Counted from the first letter of the stretch, positions 8,703-18,383 are shown. The stretch: DNA of 64,000 bases from Paractinoplanes brasiliensis (GCF_004362215.1 NZ_SNWR01000001.1:868001-932000), one strand, 5' to 3'. Program-made: numbers and translations. The notes: generated from the letters alone by a model not told the origin.

Positions 8703-10085
8703 CTACCCGAACAGTCCGCGCGCCCAGCCGTAGAGGCCGAGCACCTGGGCCAGCACCGGCAGCACGGCCAGCGCGGTGACGATGTCGAAGAAGGTGGCGG
8801 TGTACTCCCAGAACGGGAGCATGCGGCGCGGCCACGGGCGCATCGCCGCCATCACCAGCGGCACCAGCAGCACGATCAGGCCTATCAGCAGCAGCGCGGG
8901 CCCGCCGTTCGAGGCCGTGGCGGCCCACCGGTCGAGGACCATCAGGCTGCCCGCTACGCCGGCCACCACCAGGGCCAGCCGTTGCCACAGACCGAGGAAA
9001 GTGCGCGCCCGTAGCAGCAGCGCCGTCGCGACGGCGGCGACCAGCGTCCAGCCCGACCAGTCAGGCGTCCGCAGGACGAAGAAGAACAGGAACGGAAGCA
9101 GCACGGCCGACGCGCCCAGCACTGCCACCAGATAGGTGTCGGCATCGTCGGTGCGGGACCGCAACTGGTCCGAGTTCTCGGGCTCGATGTCGTACTGCAT
9201 CTCCGCGCCGGTCTTGGGCAGCTGCGGCCCCCGGAGCCCGGAGACCTTGACCGCAACCCGCGGCGCCAGCACGATGACCGCCAGCAAGGCGGCCGCGCCG
9301 ACCGCGGCGGCCCGAGGCCCGGACACGGCCAGGCCCAGGTGGCTGCCGACCACGGCCGTCACGGCCAGGGCCAGCACGCCCAGCAGGAGCAGGGGCAGCA
9401 GCGGCAGATGACGCGCGACGGTGCGCTGCCCGACGACGAGGACGGTGACCACCAGGATCACCGCCACCGCGCCCGTCAGCACCTGGTAGGCCGTTCCGCG
9501 TACGGGGGTGATCGCGGCCACCACGGCGAACAACGCCGACCCGCCCGCGAAGAGCAGTCCGTACGCGCCGTCGTCGAGCTTGCGCCCGGCGACCACGGCC
9601 GCGGCGAGCAGGGCTACGGCGAGCGCGCAAGCCGGCCCGGCCTGGGCGATCGCCGGTCGGAGTTCGAGGACGACTCGGACGATCGCCGCCATCGCCACCA
9701 GGGACAACACCAGGAACAGGACCCGCCGGTACTCAGGCTGCCACCGGTCGGTGCGGCGGTTGATCACCGTCGCCACCCCGTCGGCCACGTCGTCGAAGTC
9801 CAGCTCGGGCAACGGGTCCTCGGCCCGGCGCAGGTGCAGTTCCTCGCCGTCGAGCCAGTCCAGCGTCTCGGGCGTGCCGCCGAGCTCGAAGGGCGCCTGA
9901 CCCAGCCGCTGCAGCACCCAGCCACTGCCGGCCGCCATGTCGTCGGGGCTCGTGGTCACGACGTGGCCGGCCAGGACCGGCAGCAGTGACGCCACCGACG
10001 AGGTCACAGGCACGGCCAGGTCGGCTCGGCGCTCCGGTCCCACGACGGTGATGCGGCACTTGCCGGCGTGCACGACGGCACTCAT
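8703..10085 (-). CDS. eccD: Type VII secretion integral membrane protein EccD
   Basis: 460-aa multi-pass membrane protein. Residues 1-90 form a ubiquitin-like (YukD-type) domain (CRITVVGPERRADLAVP, then LGGTPETLDWLDGEELHL). From about residue 120 there are roughly ten to eleven hydrophobic helices separated by short loops, as in EccD, which lines the ESX membrane pore. The Asp-rich stretch before the first helix (LPELDFDDVADGV) and the cytoplasmic loop between helices (AEMQYDIEPENSDQLRSRTDDADTY, split here as two halves) are typical of the family. GAGAGG precedes the ATG. It follows eccC by 13 bp and precedes eccB by 5 bp. Confidence 0.93.
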   Translation of the reverse strand: MSAVVHAGKCRITVVGPERRADLAVPVTSSVASLLPVLAGHVVTTSPDDMAAGSGWVLQRLGQAPFELGGTPETLDWLDGEELHLRRAEDPLPELDFDDVADGVATVINRRTDRWQPEYRRVLFLVLSLVAMAAIVRVVLELRPAIAQAGPACALAVALLAAAVVAGRKLDDGAYGLLFAGGSALFAVVAAITPVRGTAYQVLTGAVAVILVVTVLVVGQRTVARHLPLLPLLLLGVLALAVTAVVGSHLGLAVSGPRAAAVGAAALLAVIVLAPRVAVKVSGLRGPQLPKTGAEMQYDIEPENSDQLRSRTDDADTYLVAVLGASAVLLPFLFFFVLRTPDWSGWTLVAAVATALLLRARTFLGLWQRLALVVAGVAGSLMVLDRWAATASNGGPALLLIGLIVLLVPLVMAAMRPWPRRMLPFWEYTATFFDIVTALAVLPVLAQVLGLYGWARGLFG

Positions 10086-10098
10086 TCTCGTGTTCCTC

Positions 10099-13000
10099 TC
10101 ATCGGCCTGCGTCCGCGGACGCGTATCCCGTCTGCATCAGGCGCACACCACGGCGGGTCACCAGCTGGGCTCGCCCGGGCGGCAGGCGGCGCGGGGCGGC
10201 CTCGCCGAGGAACTTGCCCTCCTCCTTGGGATAGGAGAACAACGTCGCGGGCGTGCCGAGCTCCCACATCCGGCGGATGACGGAGTCCATCATGGCCCTG
10301 GCCGCGCCGGACGTGCTGCGGGCCAGGATCAGGTGGAATCCCACGTAGACACCCTGCGCCAGCAGCGGCAGCAGCGGTTCCAACGTCGACCCCATCCCGC
10401 TGCTGCGGGTCAGCAGGTCGTAGTCGTCGACCACGACGAACAGCTCCGGCCCCTCCCACCAGTCGCGGCGGCGCATCCGCTCGGACGAGATGTCCGCCCC
10501 CGGCAGCCGGCGGTTCAACGACACCGCGGCCTGACCGGCCAGCTCATGCAGCTTGTCCCCAGTGAAGGTCGCACCGACCTGGTAATCCTGGCCGATCGCG
10601 GTGTCCAGGTCGCGCCGGGAGTCGCCCAGCACGACCTTGGCCTGCTCGGGCGTGTACCGCTGCTGGATCCCCCGGAGCACCGCCCTCAGCATGGTGGTCT
10701 TGCCGGTCTCGTTGTCGCCGAACACCAGCAGGTGCGGGGTAACCATGAAGTCGTGCCAGACCGGGGCCAGGCGCTGCTCGTCCAGGCCGAGGCACAACCG
10801 CAGGTCGGGCTGCGGGTCCGGCAGCTCGGTCACGGGCAGCAGGGGTGGCAGCAGCCGCACCGGCGGCGCCGGCGGACCGGTCCAGAACGTGGCGACCTCC
10901 TCGGCCACCGCCTTGGTCGCCTCGGCGAGGTCGTCGACCGTGGCGAAGCCGTCGATCCGGGGCAGCGCGCTGAGGAAGTGCGACCCGTCGGCGGTCAGAC
11001 CGCGGCCGGGCTGGTTGGGCACCGTGGCCGCCTTGCGCGAGCCGTACTCCGAGTCCATCGAGTCGCCCAGCCGCAGCTCCAGCTTGGTGCCGAGCAGGTC
11101 GCGCAGCCACGTGCGCATCTCCGACCAGCGGGTGGCGGTCACGACCAGGTGCACGCCGAACGACAGGCCGCGCGAGGCGATCTCCTGCACGCGGCTTTCA
11201 AGGTCGGCGAAGTCCTGCTTCAGGGTGTACCAGCCGTCGACCACGAGAAAGACGTGTCCGTGCCGGTCCTCGATCTCACCACGGGCCCGGGCGGCCAGGT
11301 AGGTGGTCATCGAGTCGATGCCGCGCGCCGAGAACTCGGCCTCACGGGCCTCCATGATCTGGCTGATCTCCTCCAGCGTGCGCACCACCCGGTCGCGTTC
11401 GAGCCGGGTGGCGACCGAGCCGACGTGCGGCAAGCCGGCGATCGAAGCCAGACCGCCACCACCGAAGTCGAGGCCGTAGAACTGCACCTCGGCCGGCGTG
11501 TTGGAAAGCGCGAGGGCCAGCACCAGCGAACGCACGAGGGTCGACTTGCCACTCTGCGGCGCGCCGGCCACGCCGACGTGACCGTCCGCGGCTGACAGAT
11601 CCACCATCAGCAGCTCACGCAACTGGTCCTGCGGCTTGTCGACCACGCCGACCGGAACCCGCAGCCGGCCCCGCATCGCGGGGTCCTCGACCGACATACC
11701 ACGCAGCGGATCGGGCACGACGCTGGGAAGCAGGGTGTCCAGGGTCGGGGCGACCGACAGGGGGGCCAGCCAGACCTGACGCGCGGGCGGCCCGGCGCCG
11801 GCCAGCCGGTCGAGCAGCACCTCGACCAGGCTCGGGGTCCCGGTGTCGGCCGGCTTCTCGTCGGCCGGCGCCACCTCGGCCGCGGCCACCGGCTCGACCG
11901 GTTCCGGCAACGGCAGGTGCCGGGTCGTGAAGGGGACCACGTCGGTCGCCACCACGTCGACGTCCTCGGCGGCCGGGGCGCTCGCACCGCGACCGGCGTA
12001 AGGCCCGGAGACGTACGCACCCTTGAACCGGACCAGGTTGGTGGTGTCCACCTTCAGATAGCCGTTGCCCGGCTCGGAGGGGAGCTCGTAGGCGGCGCCG
12101 ACCCCGATGACGGCCCGCGACTCCATCGACGAGAAGGTGCGCAGGGCCAACCGGTACGACAGGTGGCCCTCGACGCGGTTGATCCGGCCCTCGTCGAGGC
12201 GCTGCGAGGCCAGCAGCAAATGAACGCCGAGCGAGCGGCCCAACCGTCCGATGGAGACGAACAGGTCCATGAACTCGGCCTTGCTCGACAGCAGCTCGGA
12301 GAACTCGTCCACGACGATGAGCAGCACCGGGAAGGGGACCAACGGGGCACCCGCGCCGCGGGCCTTCTCGTAGTCGAACAGCGACGCGTATCCGGCCGCC
12401 CGCAGCAGTTCCTGGCGCCGGGTCATCTCGCCGTTGAGCGCGTCCTGCATGCGGTCAACCAGGGGCAGCTCGTCGGCCAGGTTGGTGATGACGGCTGAGG
12501 TGTGCGGCAACCGGTCCATGCCCAGGAACGTGGCGCCGCCCTTGAAGTCGACCAGCACCAGGTTGAGGATGTCCGAGGAGTGGGTTGCGGCCAGCGCAAC
12601 GACGAGCGTACGCAGCAATTCGCTCTTGCCCGAACCTGTGGCCCCGATCAGCAGGCCGTGGGGGCCCATGCCGCCTTGGGCCGACTCCTTCAGGTCGAGC
12701 TCGATCACCTCACCGTCCTCGGTCACCCCGATCGGCACCTGCAGGCGGTTGCGCTGAGGATGCCGGGACCGCCACAGGCCGGCCACGTCGAAGGTGTAGG
12801 CGTCGCGGATGCCGAGCAGCGTGGCCAGATCGAAATCGCTCTCGAGCGGCTCGTCGACGATGTCGAGGGTGCCGCTGGTCCGTTTGGGCGCAATGATCCG
12901 GGCCAGCGCGTCGGCCTGGGCCTCGGACAGGGCGTCGCGCACCGCCGTGCCGGTGGCATCGCCGGCTGGATAGCGCACGTCGGCGCCGTCGACCGTGAGC

Positions 13001-14067
13001 CGGAGCACCCGGGGACCGCCCGGCATGGCGCCAGTGATGTCGAGCAGCACGACGTTGCGGATGCCCGAGCCGAGCAGCCGGGAGCTGTCCGGCACGTCGG
13101 CCAGGTGGGCCACGATCACCAGGAACGGCTCGGTCGAGCTGGGCCGCGCGGTCCGGTCGTGGTCGCCGCGGTCGGCCAGCTCGGGCCCGAGCAGGTCGAG
13201 CAGGGCGTCATGGTCGCCGGCGAAGAGCCGGACCGGGCCGGCCGAGTCGACGTCCGCAGGGTGGGCGTTGTGCGGCAGCCACTTGACCCACTCCCAGGGT
13301 CCTCGATGGACCTCGGGGGCCAGGACCGCCACGCGCAGCTCGTCCGGCGCGTGGAGGGTAACCAACTGAGCCACCATGGCCCGGGCCAGCTCGACGGCCG
13401 ACCCGGCCTCGCCCTCGAACTCGATGCTGGTGAAGCTGCGCAGGTTGACCGAGATCGGGATGCCGGACACCGCCCGGTAGGCCTCGGCGAACCGGCGCAG
13501 CGCGATCGAGGACAGCGGTTCGAGGTCCTCGACGGGCTTGGTCTCGGGCGGCACGAAGGTCCGCATGGCGTTCTGCCGGCCCAGACCGATCCGGACACGG
13601 GCGAAGTCGTCATGGGTGGGACGGCGTTCCCACAGCCGGCTGGTCATCGCGACCGACCACAACCAGTCCGGCTGCGGGTTGTCCCACAGCACGTGACGTC
13701 GCTGCTCGTCGGCCGCCGCGCGGGCCTGCTTGCGCAGCTGCGCGATGTAGCGCAAAAAGTCCCGGCGCTCGCCGAGCATTTTGCGTTTGCGCTCGGCGGC
13801 GCCCCGCCCGATCTGCACGACGCCCATCAGCACCATGCCGCCGGCCATCGCGCCGGCCATCACATACATGATGGGCGAGCGGCTGTAGAGCCCGAACATC
13901 GCCATCATGCCGCCCATGCCGAGGCCCATCGGCACGGTCATCGCGAACGAGCGGAAGTCGAGCGGCGCTTCCTCGGCCATCACCGGCGGCTCCTGCAGAC
14001 CGACCTCGCCCGAGGGCGCCGGCGGAGCAGAGGCGCGCGGCGGCCGTTTGACGGTGACCGTGCTCAT
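10099..14067 (-). CDS. eccC: Type VII secretion FtsK/SpoIIIE ATPase EccC (fused Ca/Cb)
   Basis: Motor ATPase of the ESX system, 1322 aa, with all three nucleoside-triphosphatase domains on one chain. Two transmembrane helices lie at about residues 42-85. Walker A motifs are GATGSGKS (about 472), GAPQSGKS (about 836) and GDNETGKT (about 1119); matching Walker B strands are LLIVVDEFSELL, VFLVVDGW and LFVVVDDYDLL. The first Walker B keeps the catalytic Glu, while the second and third do not (DG, DD), as is common in EccC where only ATPase 1 is strongly active. The ATG at 14067 overlaps the stop of the small upstream gene (ATGA). The frame remains open further upstream, but that extension is Arg/Gly-rich shadow sequence. 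It recruits substrates by binding WXG100 C-termini (family knowledge). Confidence 0.95.
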   Translation of the reverse strand: MSTVTVKRPPRASAPPAPSGEVGLQEPPVMAEEAPLDFRSFAMTVPMGLGMGGMMAMFGLYSRSPIMYVMAGAMAGGMVLMGVVQIGRGAAERKRKMLGERRDFLRYIAQLRKQARAAADEQRRHVLWDNPQPDWLWSVAMTSRLWERRPTHDDFARVRIGLGRQNAMRTFVPPETKPVEDLEPLSSIALRRFAEAYRAVSGIPISVNLRSFTSIEFEGEAGSAVELARAMVAQLVTLHAPDELRVAVLAPEVHRGPWEWVKWLPHNAHPADVDSAGPVRLFAGDHDALLDLLGPELADRGDHDRTARPSSTEPFLVIVAHLADVPDSSRLLGSGIRNVVLLDITGAMPGGPRVLRLTVDGADVRYPAGDATGTAVRDALSEAQADALARIIAPKRTSGTLDIVDEPLESDFDLATLLGIRDAYTFDVAGLWRSRHPQRNRLQVPIGVTEDGEVIELDLKESAQGGMGPHGLLIGATGSGKSELLRTLVVALAATHSSDILNLVLVDFKGGATFLGMDRLPHTSAVITNLADELPLVDRMQDALNGEMTRRQELLRAAGYASLFDYEKARGAGAPLVPFPVLLIVVDEFSELLSSKAEFMDLFVSIGRLGRSLGVHLLLASQRLDEGRINRVEGHLSYRLALRTFSSMESRAVIGVGAAYELPSEPGNGYLKVDTTNLVRFKGAYVSGPYAGRGASAPAAEDVDVVATDVVPFTTRHLPLPEPVEPVAAAEVAPADEKPADTGTPSLVEVLLDRLAGAGPPARQVWLAPLSVAPTLDTLLPSVVPDPLRGMSVEDPAMRGRLRVPVGVVDKPQDQLRELLMVDLSAADGHVGVAGAPQSGKSTLVRSLVLALALSNTPAEVQFYGLDFGGGGLASIAGLPHVGSVATRLERDRVVRTLEEISQIMEAREAEFSARGIDSMTTYLAARARGEIEDRHGHVFLVVDGWYTLKQDFADLESRVQEIASRGLSFGVHLVVTATRWSEMRTWLRDLLGTKLELRLGDSMDSEYGSRKAATVPNQPGRGLTADGSHFLSALPRIDGFATVDDLAEATKAVAEEVATFWTGPPAPPVRLLPPLLPVTELPDPQPDLRLCLGLDEQRLAPVWHDFMVTPHLLVFGDNETGKTTMLRAVLRGIQQRYTPEQAKVVLGDSRRDLDTAIGQDYQVGATFTGDKLHELAGQAAVSLNRRLPGADISSERMRRRDWWEGPELFVVVDDYDLLTRSSGMGSTLEPLLPLLAQGVYVGFHLILARSTSGAARAMMDSVIRRMWELGTPATLFSYPKEEGKFLGEAAPRRLPPGRAQLVTRRGVRLMQTGYASADAGR

Positions 14068-14399
14068 CCCAGGGTCCCCGAGTACTGCGGACCGTGACCC
14101 CAGGCGCCGTTGTCCTGCCTGAGCAGGCCGACCGCGTACCGGTCCTTGCGGAACCGCTCCAGCTCGGCGTCGTCGTCCTCGTCGTCCTTCTTGACGTCCG
14201 GCTTCTTCTCGGCGTCCTCGTGGGCCCGCTCCTCGTCCCAGAGACGCTTGCGCTCGCGCATCTCCTCGAAGACCTCGTCCACGGTTCGGTCCGGGCCGCC
14301 GCAGCAGAGCCGTTCGGGCTCGTCCACGACGGCCGGGCGCGCGGCGGACCGCCGCCAGACCGGCCGCGGAGCCGGTCCGCCGGTGTTCAGCCCCGTCAT
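14064..14399 (-). CDS. Small charged ESX-operon protein
   Basis: 111-aa protein of unknown function. The first 40 residues are Pro/Arg-rich with a CC pair (RLCCGGPD). The middle is a highly charged, probably coiled-coil helix (VFEEMRERKRLWDEERAHED, then KKPDVKKDDEDDD), and the end is Gly-rich. It starts 3 bp after the upstream stop and its TGA overlaps the eccC ATG, so translation is almost certainly coupled to eccC. That coupling and its charge would fit a cytosolic adaptor or a folding partner of the ATPase; this is inference only. Confidence 0.75.
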   Translation of the reverse strand: MTGLNTGGPAPRPVWRRSAARPAVVDEPERLCCGGPDRTVDEVFEEMRERKRLWDEERAHEDAEKKPDVKKDDEDDDAELERFRKDRYAVGLLRQDNGAWGHGPQYSGTLG

Positions 14400-14402
14400 C
14401 GC

Positions 14403-17087
14403 TCAGCTCCTGTTCGTCGGTTCCTCGTGCGGCAGCGGGTCCTCGCCCAGCAGCCAGCTTCCGTCGGTGTCGTCCCACGCCGCGAGGTCCTCCTCGACCT
14501 GCTCGAGGTCGAGGAGGGGCACCAGGTCGTCGGGCGGGCTCGCCGCGGCTTCCTCGGTCCAGGCGCCAGTCGCTTCGACGAGCAACTCCGCGGCGTCAGG
14601 GCGAACGGGCTCCGGTTCTTCCGCCACCTCGTCGGCCGGGACGAGTGGTACGGGAACCGCCGGATCGGCGGCCACCCGCATCCCCTCGGCCGACTCGGCG
14701 CGCACCGGTTCGGCCGCGACGTCCGTCACCGGCTCCACCGCAACGACCGGTACCGCTTCAGCCGCGACAACCGGTGCTGCATCCGCTGTACCAACCGGCA
14801 CCTCATCAGCCGCCGCGACCGGCGACTCTTCCGCCGTGACGTCGAGCACAGGTTCGGCCGGTTCCGCCGGGCCGGCCTTGCCGTCACGCGACGGGCCGTC
14901 GCCTCCCTTGTCGGGGATGGCGGGGCGGTCACCCGCGCCCGCCGGCCCCGGCGGCGGACCACCAAAAACGGCGAAAAGGGGCGACTGGGGTACGGAGATG
15001 TCCTCGGCGAACGCCGATCCGGGCCCCCACTCGACGCCGTCGGCCGTGACCAGACCGGCCGCCTCGGGACGCTTTGCCTCGCTCGTCGCTCCGCCCGGCG
15101 AACCGGGTACGCCACTGCTCGGCGGCCCGGCCATCACCGGGCCCGCCCCGACCGGGACCTCCGGCGCGACCGCGGCGGGACCCGCCGTCCGGCCGGCGGC
15201 CGTGCCCCCGGTCGGCACGTCCGGGCCGTCCACCTCGTCGAACTGCCAGTCCTCGGCGTCGCCTTCGACCAGCCCGGCCGCGTCCGGCCGGTCCGGCACC
15301 CCGCTGCCGCTGCCACCCTGCGGCCCGGAGGCCGGGGCTCCCGGAGCCATCGGCCCGCTGCCGGCGCCCGTACCCGCAGTCGAGGCAGGCGAACCGGCCG
15401 TCGTGAGGGTGCGGCCGACCGGCAGGCCGGTGCCGCCACCCGTCGATGGGCCGACGCTGCTGGGCGTTTGCAGGCCGACGCCGCCGGGCGGGGTGAACCC
15501 GCCGACCTCCGGCGGCTCCAGTACCGGGCCGCCGCCCGGCGACCACGCCGCGTCGTCGCCTTCGAGCAGGCCACTGGCGTCCGGGCGATCGGGTACGCCG
15601 GAGCCACCACCGCTGCCGCCGGGTGCTCCCGGCGGTACTCCGGGCGGCATGGCGCCGGCGCCACCCGGGTTGAGACCACCCTGGCCGCCGGGAAGATTGG
15701 GGGCACCGGGCAGATTCGGGACGTTGACCCCCGGGCCGGCCGCGCCCGCGCCGAGCCCGGCCGGCAGCGCCGACGGGCGGGGCAGCGGAGCCGGAACGCC
15801 ACCCGGACGGTCGGAACCGGCCGGCGGGTTGATCCCGCCGCCGGCCCCGCCTGGGTTGCGGGCGTCCAGCGACGGCGGAGCGACCGGTGGCCGAGGCCCG
15901 TTGCCCAGTCCCCCGGTGTTGCCGCCATCAAGACTGCCACCGGGACGAACCGGCGGAGGCGCGGCCGGCGGCCGGGGGTTGCCCGGGTTCACCGGAGCGG
16001 CCGGCGGCTGGGCGTTGTTCAGATTCAACGGAGCGGGCGGTGGAACACTGACCGGGTTCGGCCCGCCGGCGCCACCCGAGCCACCGAGGTCGCTCGGCCC
16101 GAGCGGTGACGGCACGTTGCCGGAACCGCCTGAGCCGCCGAGGTTGGGCGGTGGAACCGGCGAGGCTACGCTCCCCAGATCCCCGGTGTTCCGGCCCGTC
16201 GCGTTGTCGAAGTTCGGCGGACCCGCCGGGGGCGGCACTTCACCCGGACCGCCCACGCCCCCACCCGCACCCCCGCCGCCGCCAGGCAGGCCCGACGGAG
16301 GCGGCGCGCCCGGGGCCGGCAGGCCGCCGGGCGGAGGCGCCCCAGGCGGGGGTGGCTGCGCACCGGGCGGCGGAACGTTGGAGCCCGGGCTCAGGTCGGC
16401 CGGCGGTGTGAACGAGTCGACCCGCACCTGCTGGTAGACGCCGGCCAGCCGGTCGATCTCGGCCGCCATCGCCTGGGCCATCGGCTTCTCGTACAGACTT
16501 CCGGTGATCGCCACCAGGCCGCCTTCCCCGACCGGGCTGCCGGAGGCACGCGCCAGCGAGGCATATTCGTGTTCCCAGTGGCTGACGGCGTACTGGGTAT
16601 AGGCAAGCATCTGCCCGGCGTTGGCCAGCTGGTTCGGAACGTGGTAGGTGTTCCCGGTGGCCGAGTTGCCGACGATGCGCTCGGCGTACGCCCGGATGTA
16701 GCGGGCTGAACTGTCCACCTTCTCGAGGAACGCATCCGCGGCCGACCCCTGCCAGGCTCGGCCCTCACCGGCGATCGCCTCGGCCTGCAACCGCAGCATG
16801 GACTCGACCCAGATCAAAGACGCGTGCACCTTCAGGAATGTCATACCCGCCTCGAGCAACGAGTTAGGGTCAACCCGGCCGGCCGCTTCCAGCCGCGCTG
16901 CTTCGTTGGACAGCGCGGCGCCGCCCAGCACAGCAGCACGCAGGAGCCGCCAGCCACCGGTCTGGCTGGCCCACCCCTCGTAGTCCTTCAGGTTGTCCGT
17001 GGGGACACTCCTGGGCGCGAAGGTGGCCGACTTGTCGGCGTCGTCCGTCCAACTTGCTCGTTCTTTCTCATCAGCCGCGTCCGGCAT
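14403..17087 (-). CDS. WXG/PPE-like protein with long Pro/Gly-rich tail and repeated RPDAxGL motif
   Basis: 894-aa protein. Residues 1-220 are helical and contain a WXG turn (AWQGSAADAFLEKV near residue 110), so this part resembles WXG100/PPE-type ESX substrates. Residues 230-800 are low-complexity Pro/Gly/Ala sequence, probably extended. Within the tail a short motif recurs four times: RPDASGLLEGDDAAW (about 499), RPDAAGLVEGDAEDW (about 600), RPEAAGLVTADGVEW (about 671) and RPDAAELLVEATGAW (about 826), each a hydrophobic-acidic peptide ending in Trp. The last 90 residues are acidic with several Trp. It lies 51 bp after the 263-aa gene and 3 bp before the small charged gene. Likely a secreted or envelope-spanning ESX component; exact role unknown. 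Confidence 0.75.
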   Translation of the reverse strand: MPDAADEKERASWTDDADKSATFAPRSVPTDNLKDYEGWASQTGGWRLLRAAVLGGAALSNEAARLEAAGRVDPNSLLEAGMTFLKVHASLIWVESMLRLQAEAIAGEGRAWQGSAADAFLEKVDSSARYIRAYAERIVGNSATGNTYHVPNQLANAGQMLAYTQYAVSHWEHEYASLARASGSPVGEGGLVAITGSLYEKPMAQAMAAEIDRLAGVYQQVRVDSFTPPADLSPGSNVPPPGAQPPPPGAPPPGGLPAPGAPPPSGLPGGGGGAGGGVGGPGEVPPPAGPPNFDNATGRNTGDLGSVASPVPPPNLGGSGGSGNVPSPLGPSDLGGSGGAGGPNPVSVPPPAPLNLNNAQPPAAPVNPGNPRPPAAPPPVRPGGSLDGGNTGGLGNGPRPPVAPPSLDARNPGGAGGGINPPAGSDRPGGVPAPLPRPSALPAGLGAGAAGPGVNVPNLPGAPNLPGGQGGLNPGGAGAMPPGVPPGAPGGSGGGSGVPDRPDASGLLEGDDAAWSPGGGPVLEPPEVGGFTPPGGVGLQTPSSVGPSTGGGTGLPVGRTLTTAGSPASTAGTGAGSGPMAPGAPASGPQGGSGSGVPDRPDAAGLVEGDAEDWQFDEVDGPDVPTGGTAAGRTAGPAAVAPEVPVGAGPVMAGPPSSGVPGSPGGATSEAKRPEAAGLVTADGVEWGPGSAFAEDISVPQSPLFAVFGGPPPGPAGAGDRPAIPDKGGDGPSRDGKAGPAEPAEPVLDVTAEESPVAAADEVPVGTADAAPVVAAEAVPVVAVEPVTDVAAEPVRAESAEGMRVAADPAVPVPLVPADEVAEEPEPVRPDAAELLVEATGAWTEEAAASPPDDLVPLLDLEQVEEDLAAWDDTDGSWLLGEDPLPHEEPTNRS

Positions 17088-17138
17088 GACCTAACCTCGG
17101 GGAAGAAGCGAAACGGGAACAGGAAATGAGCGGTCGGA

Positions 17139-17930
17139 TCAGCGATCGGCTATGGAGTCGCTCTTCACATCGGCCTCGGTGACGGCACCCCACGCGCCAT
17201 CCGAGTCGACGGTCAAGCTCTTGAATTTGTCCGCGGTCAGGGCATTCAATTCTTCGGTGTCCTCGAAGTCCTTGGCGATCTTTCCGAGATCCATAGCGAA
17301 GTCAAAAAGGAATGCCTGAATTTTGTTCAGCACCGTTGCCGTTTCGCCGGCCAACCCGCTGAGGCCGTTGTCGCCGACAAAGACCTCGCGAGTGAGAGTG
17401 CCCACGGCGAAGGCGCCCGGCCGCGGGTTGACGTTGACCAGATCATCCCTGGCCTCCATCAGAAAGCCCGACCCGCCGGCCGGAGCGAGCTGCCGCAGAA
17501 ACTCCACAAAATGATTGAGCGCGGCCGTGCTGACCGCCATTGTTCCGGCACCGGCGGCATCACCGTTGAAGGTCTTGAACTCGGGCGGGTTGATGTGCAG
17601 CTGCGGCGGGGCGGCATAGTCTTTGTTCTCGACGAAGGTGTCGGGAGACTTCACCCCCTCCGCGTTGTGGTCGGCTACGTTCCTGGCCCAGGAATCGCCG
17701 GAGGTCTCTTTTCGATACCACTTCCAGGCCGCATATTCCTCCGGGGTGTAATCGTTCTGATCGATTCTGTCGAAAGCGAGGTTTCCGCCGCTCCTGAGGT
17801 TGTCGTTCTCCATCTTGTTAAGAACTGCCTGAAGCCAGCCCTCGGGGTGACCCTGCGCCGGCGCGTAATCATCGAGCAGGCCGATGGAATCGGCCGCGGC
17901 AACGCTCGGAGGCGGGTTAGCAACACTCAT
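17139..17930 (-). CDS. ESX-operon protein, unrecognised
   Basis: 263-aa soluble protein without signal peptide or clear transmembrane helix. The N-terminal third contains an aromatic/charged segment (YAAWKWYRKETSGDSWARNV) and the C-terminal half is a long helical region (LAGETATVLNKIQAFLFDF, DLGKIAKDFEDTEELNAL) reminiscent in length and helicity of WXG-type helices but with no W-x-G turn. It lies between the WXG100 gene (133 bp upstream) and the WXG/PPE-like gene (51 bp downstream) on the same strand. A secreted substrate or a chaperone of the neighbouring WXG proteins is possible; neither is shown by the sequence. Confidence 0.7.
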   Translation of the reverse strand: MSVANPPPSVAAADSIGLLDDYAPAQGHPEGWLQAVLNKMENDNLRSGGNLAFDRIDQNDYTPEEYAAWKWYRKETSGDSWARNVADHNAEGVKSPDTFVENKDYAAPPQLHINPPEFKTFNGDAAGAGTMAVSTAALNHFVEFLRQLAPAGGSGFLMEARDDLVNVNPRPGAFAVGTLTREVFVGDNGLSGLAGETATVLNKIQAFLFDFAMDLGKIAKDFEDTEELNALTADKFKSLTVDSDGAWGAVTEADVKSDSIADR

Positions 17931-18063
17931 GAATTGAATCCCGTCATACAGAGATGGATGGTGACCGGCCAGCAGTACCGTCGTCGATCAGTGCGCCGGA
18001 AAATTCCGACCGCCGGGCCGCCCGGCAGATTCCAGGCGGCCCAGAAGCGTCTTCGTCAATGGC

Positions 18064-18354
18064 TCACTGCCATTTACCAGCGGCCCGCTGATTGCTGACG
18101 TTGTAGTTCTCGATGACGTTGGTCAGGGTCGACCGCGCCTGCTCCAGAATCTGATTCATCTGCACCGCAGCCTGGTCCCAGCGCTGCTTGGCCGCATCGT
18201 AGGCGGCCCGGGCATCGTCGCTCTCCCACATCGCCAGGGCATTCATGATCTTGGGATCGAGGGCGGCGAGATCGTTGGAGATCTGCCGATTGGCCGCCGC
18301 GACCTGGTCGACGACACTGTTCGCGGCGGGGAAGTTGACCTTGAAATCAGACAT
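18064..18354 (-). CDS. WXG100-family protein (WES variant)
   Basis: 96-aa protein of the size and helix-turn-helix layout of EsxA/EsxB. Two long amphipathic helices flank the turn at residues about 43-48, where the canonical W-x-G reads WES (AMWESDDARAAYDAAKQRW). The Gly is therefore lost, but the downstream AYDAAKQRWDQA register fits WXG100 proteins. The C-terminal tail (ENYNVSNQRAAGKWQ) has no YxxxD/E export signal. It starts 29 bp after the other WXG100 gene and the two probably form a heterodimer exported by the adjacent EccC/EccD/EccB system. GAAGGAAA precedes the ATG. Confidence 0.87.
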   Translation of the reverse strand: MSDFKVNFPAANSVVDQVAAANRQISNDLAALDPKIMNALAMWESDDARAAYDAAKQRWDQAAVQMNQILEQARSTLTNVIENYNVSNQRAAGKWQ

Positions 18355-18383
18355 GAGAATTTCCTTCCTGTACCGAGGTTGTC

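Noticed and set aside
12502..14097. 531-aa open frame on the + strand opposite eccC
   Set aside because: It mirrors high-GC coding on the other strand; the composition is Gly/Arg/His/Pro-rich and no family is recognisable, while eccC is unmistakable.
14240..14478. N-terminal extension of EccC by 137 codons
   Set aside because: The extension is Arg/Gly-rich and overlaps the 111-aa gene and the end of the 894-aa gene; ATG 14067 has a perfect ATGA overlap and starts before the two membrane helices.
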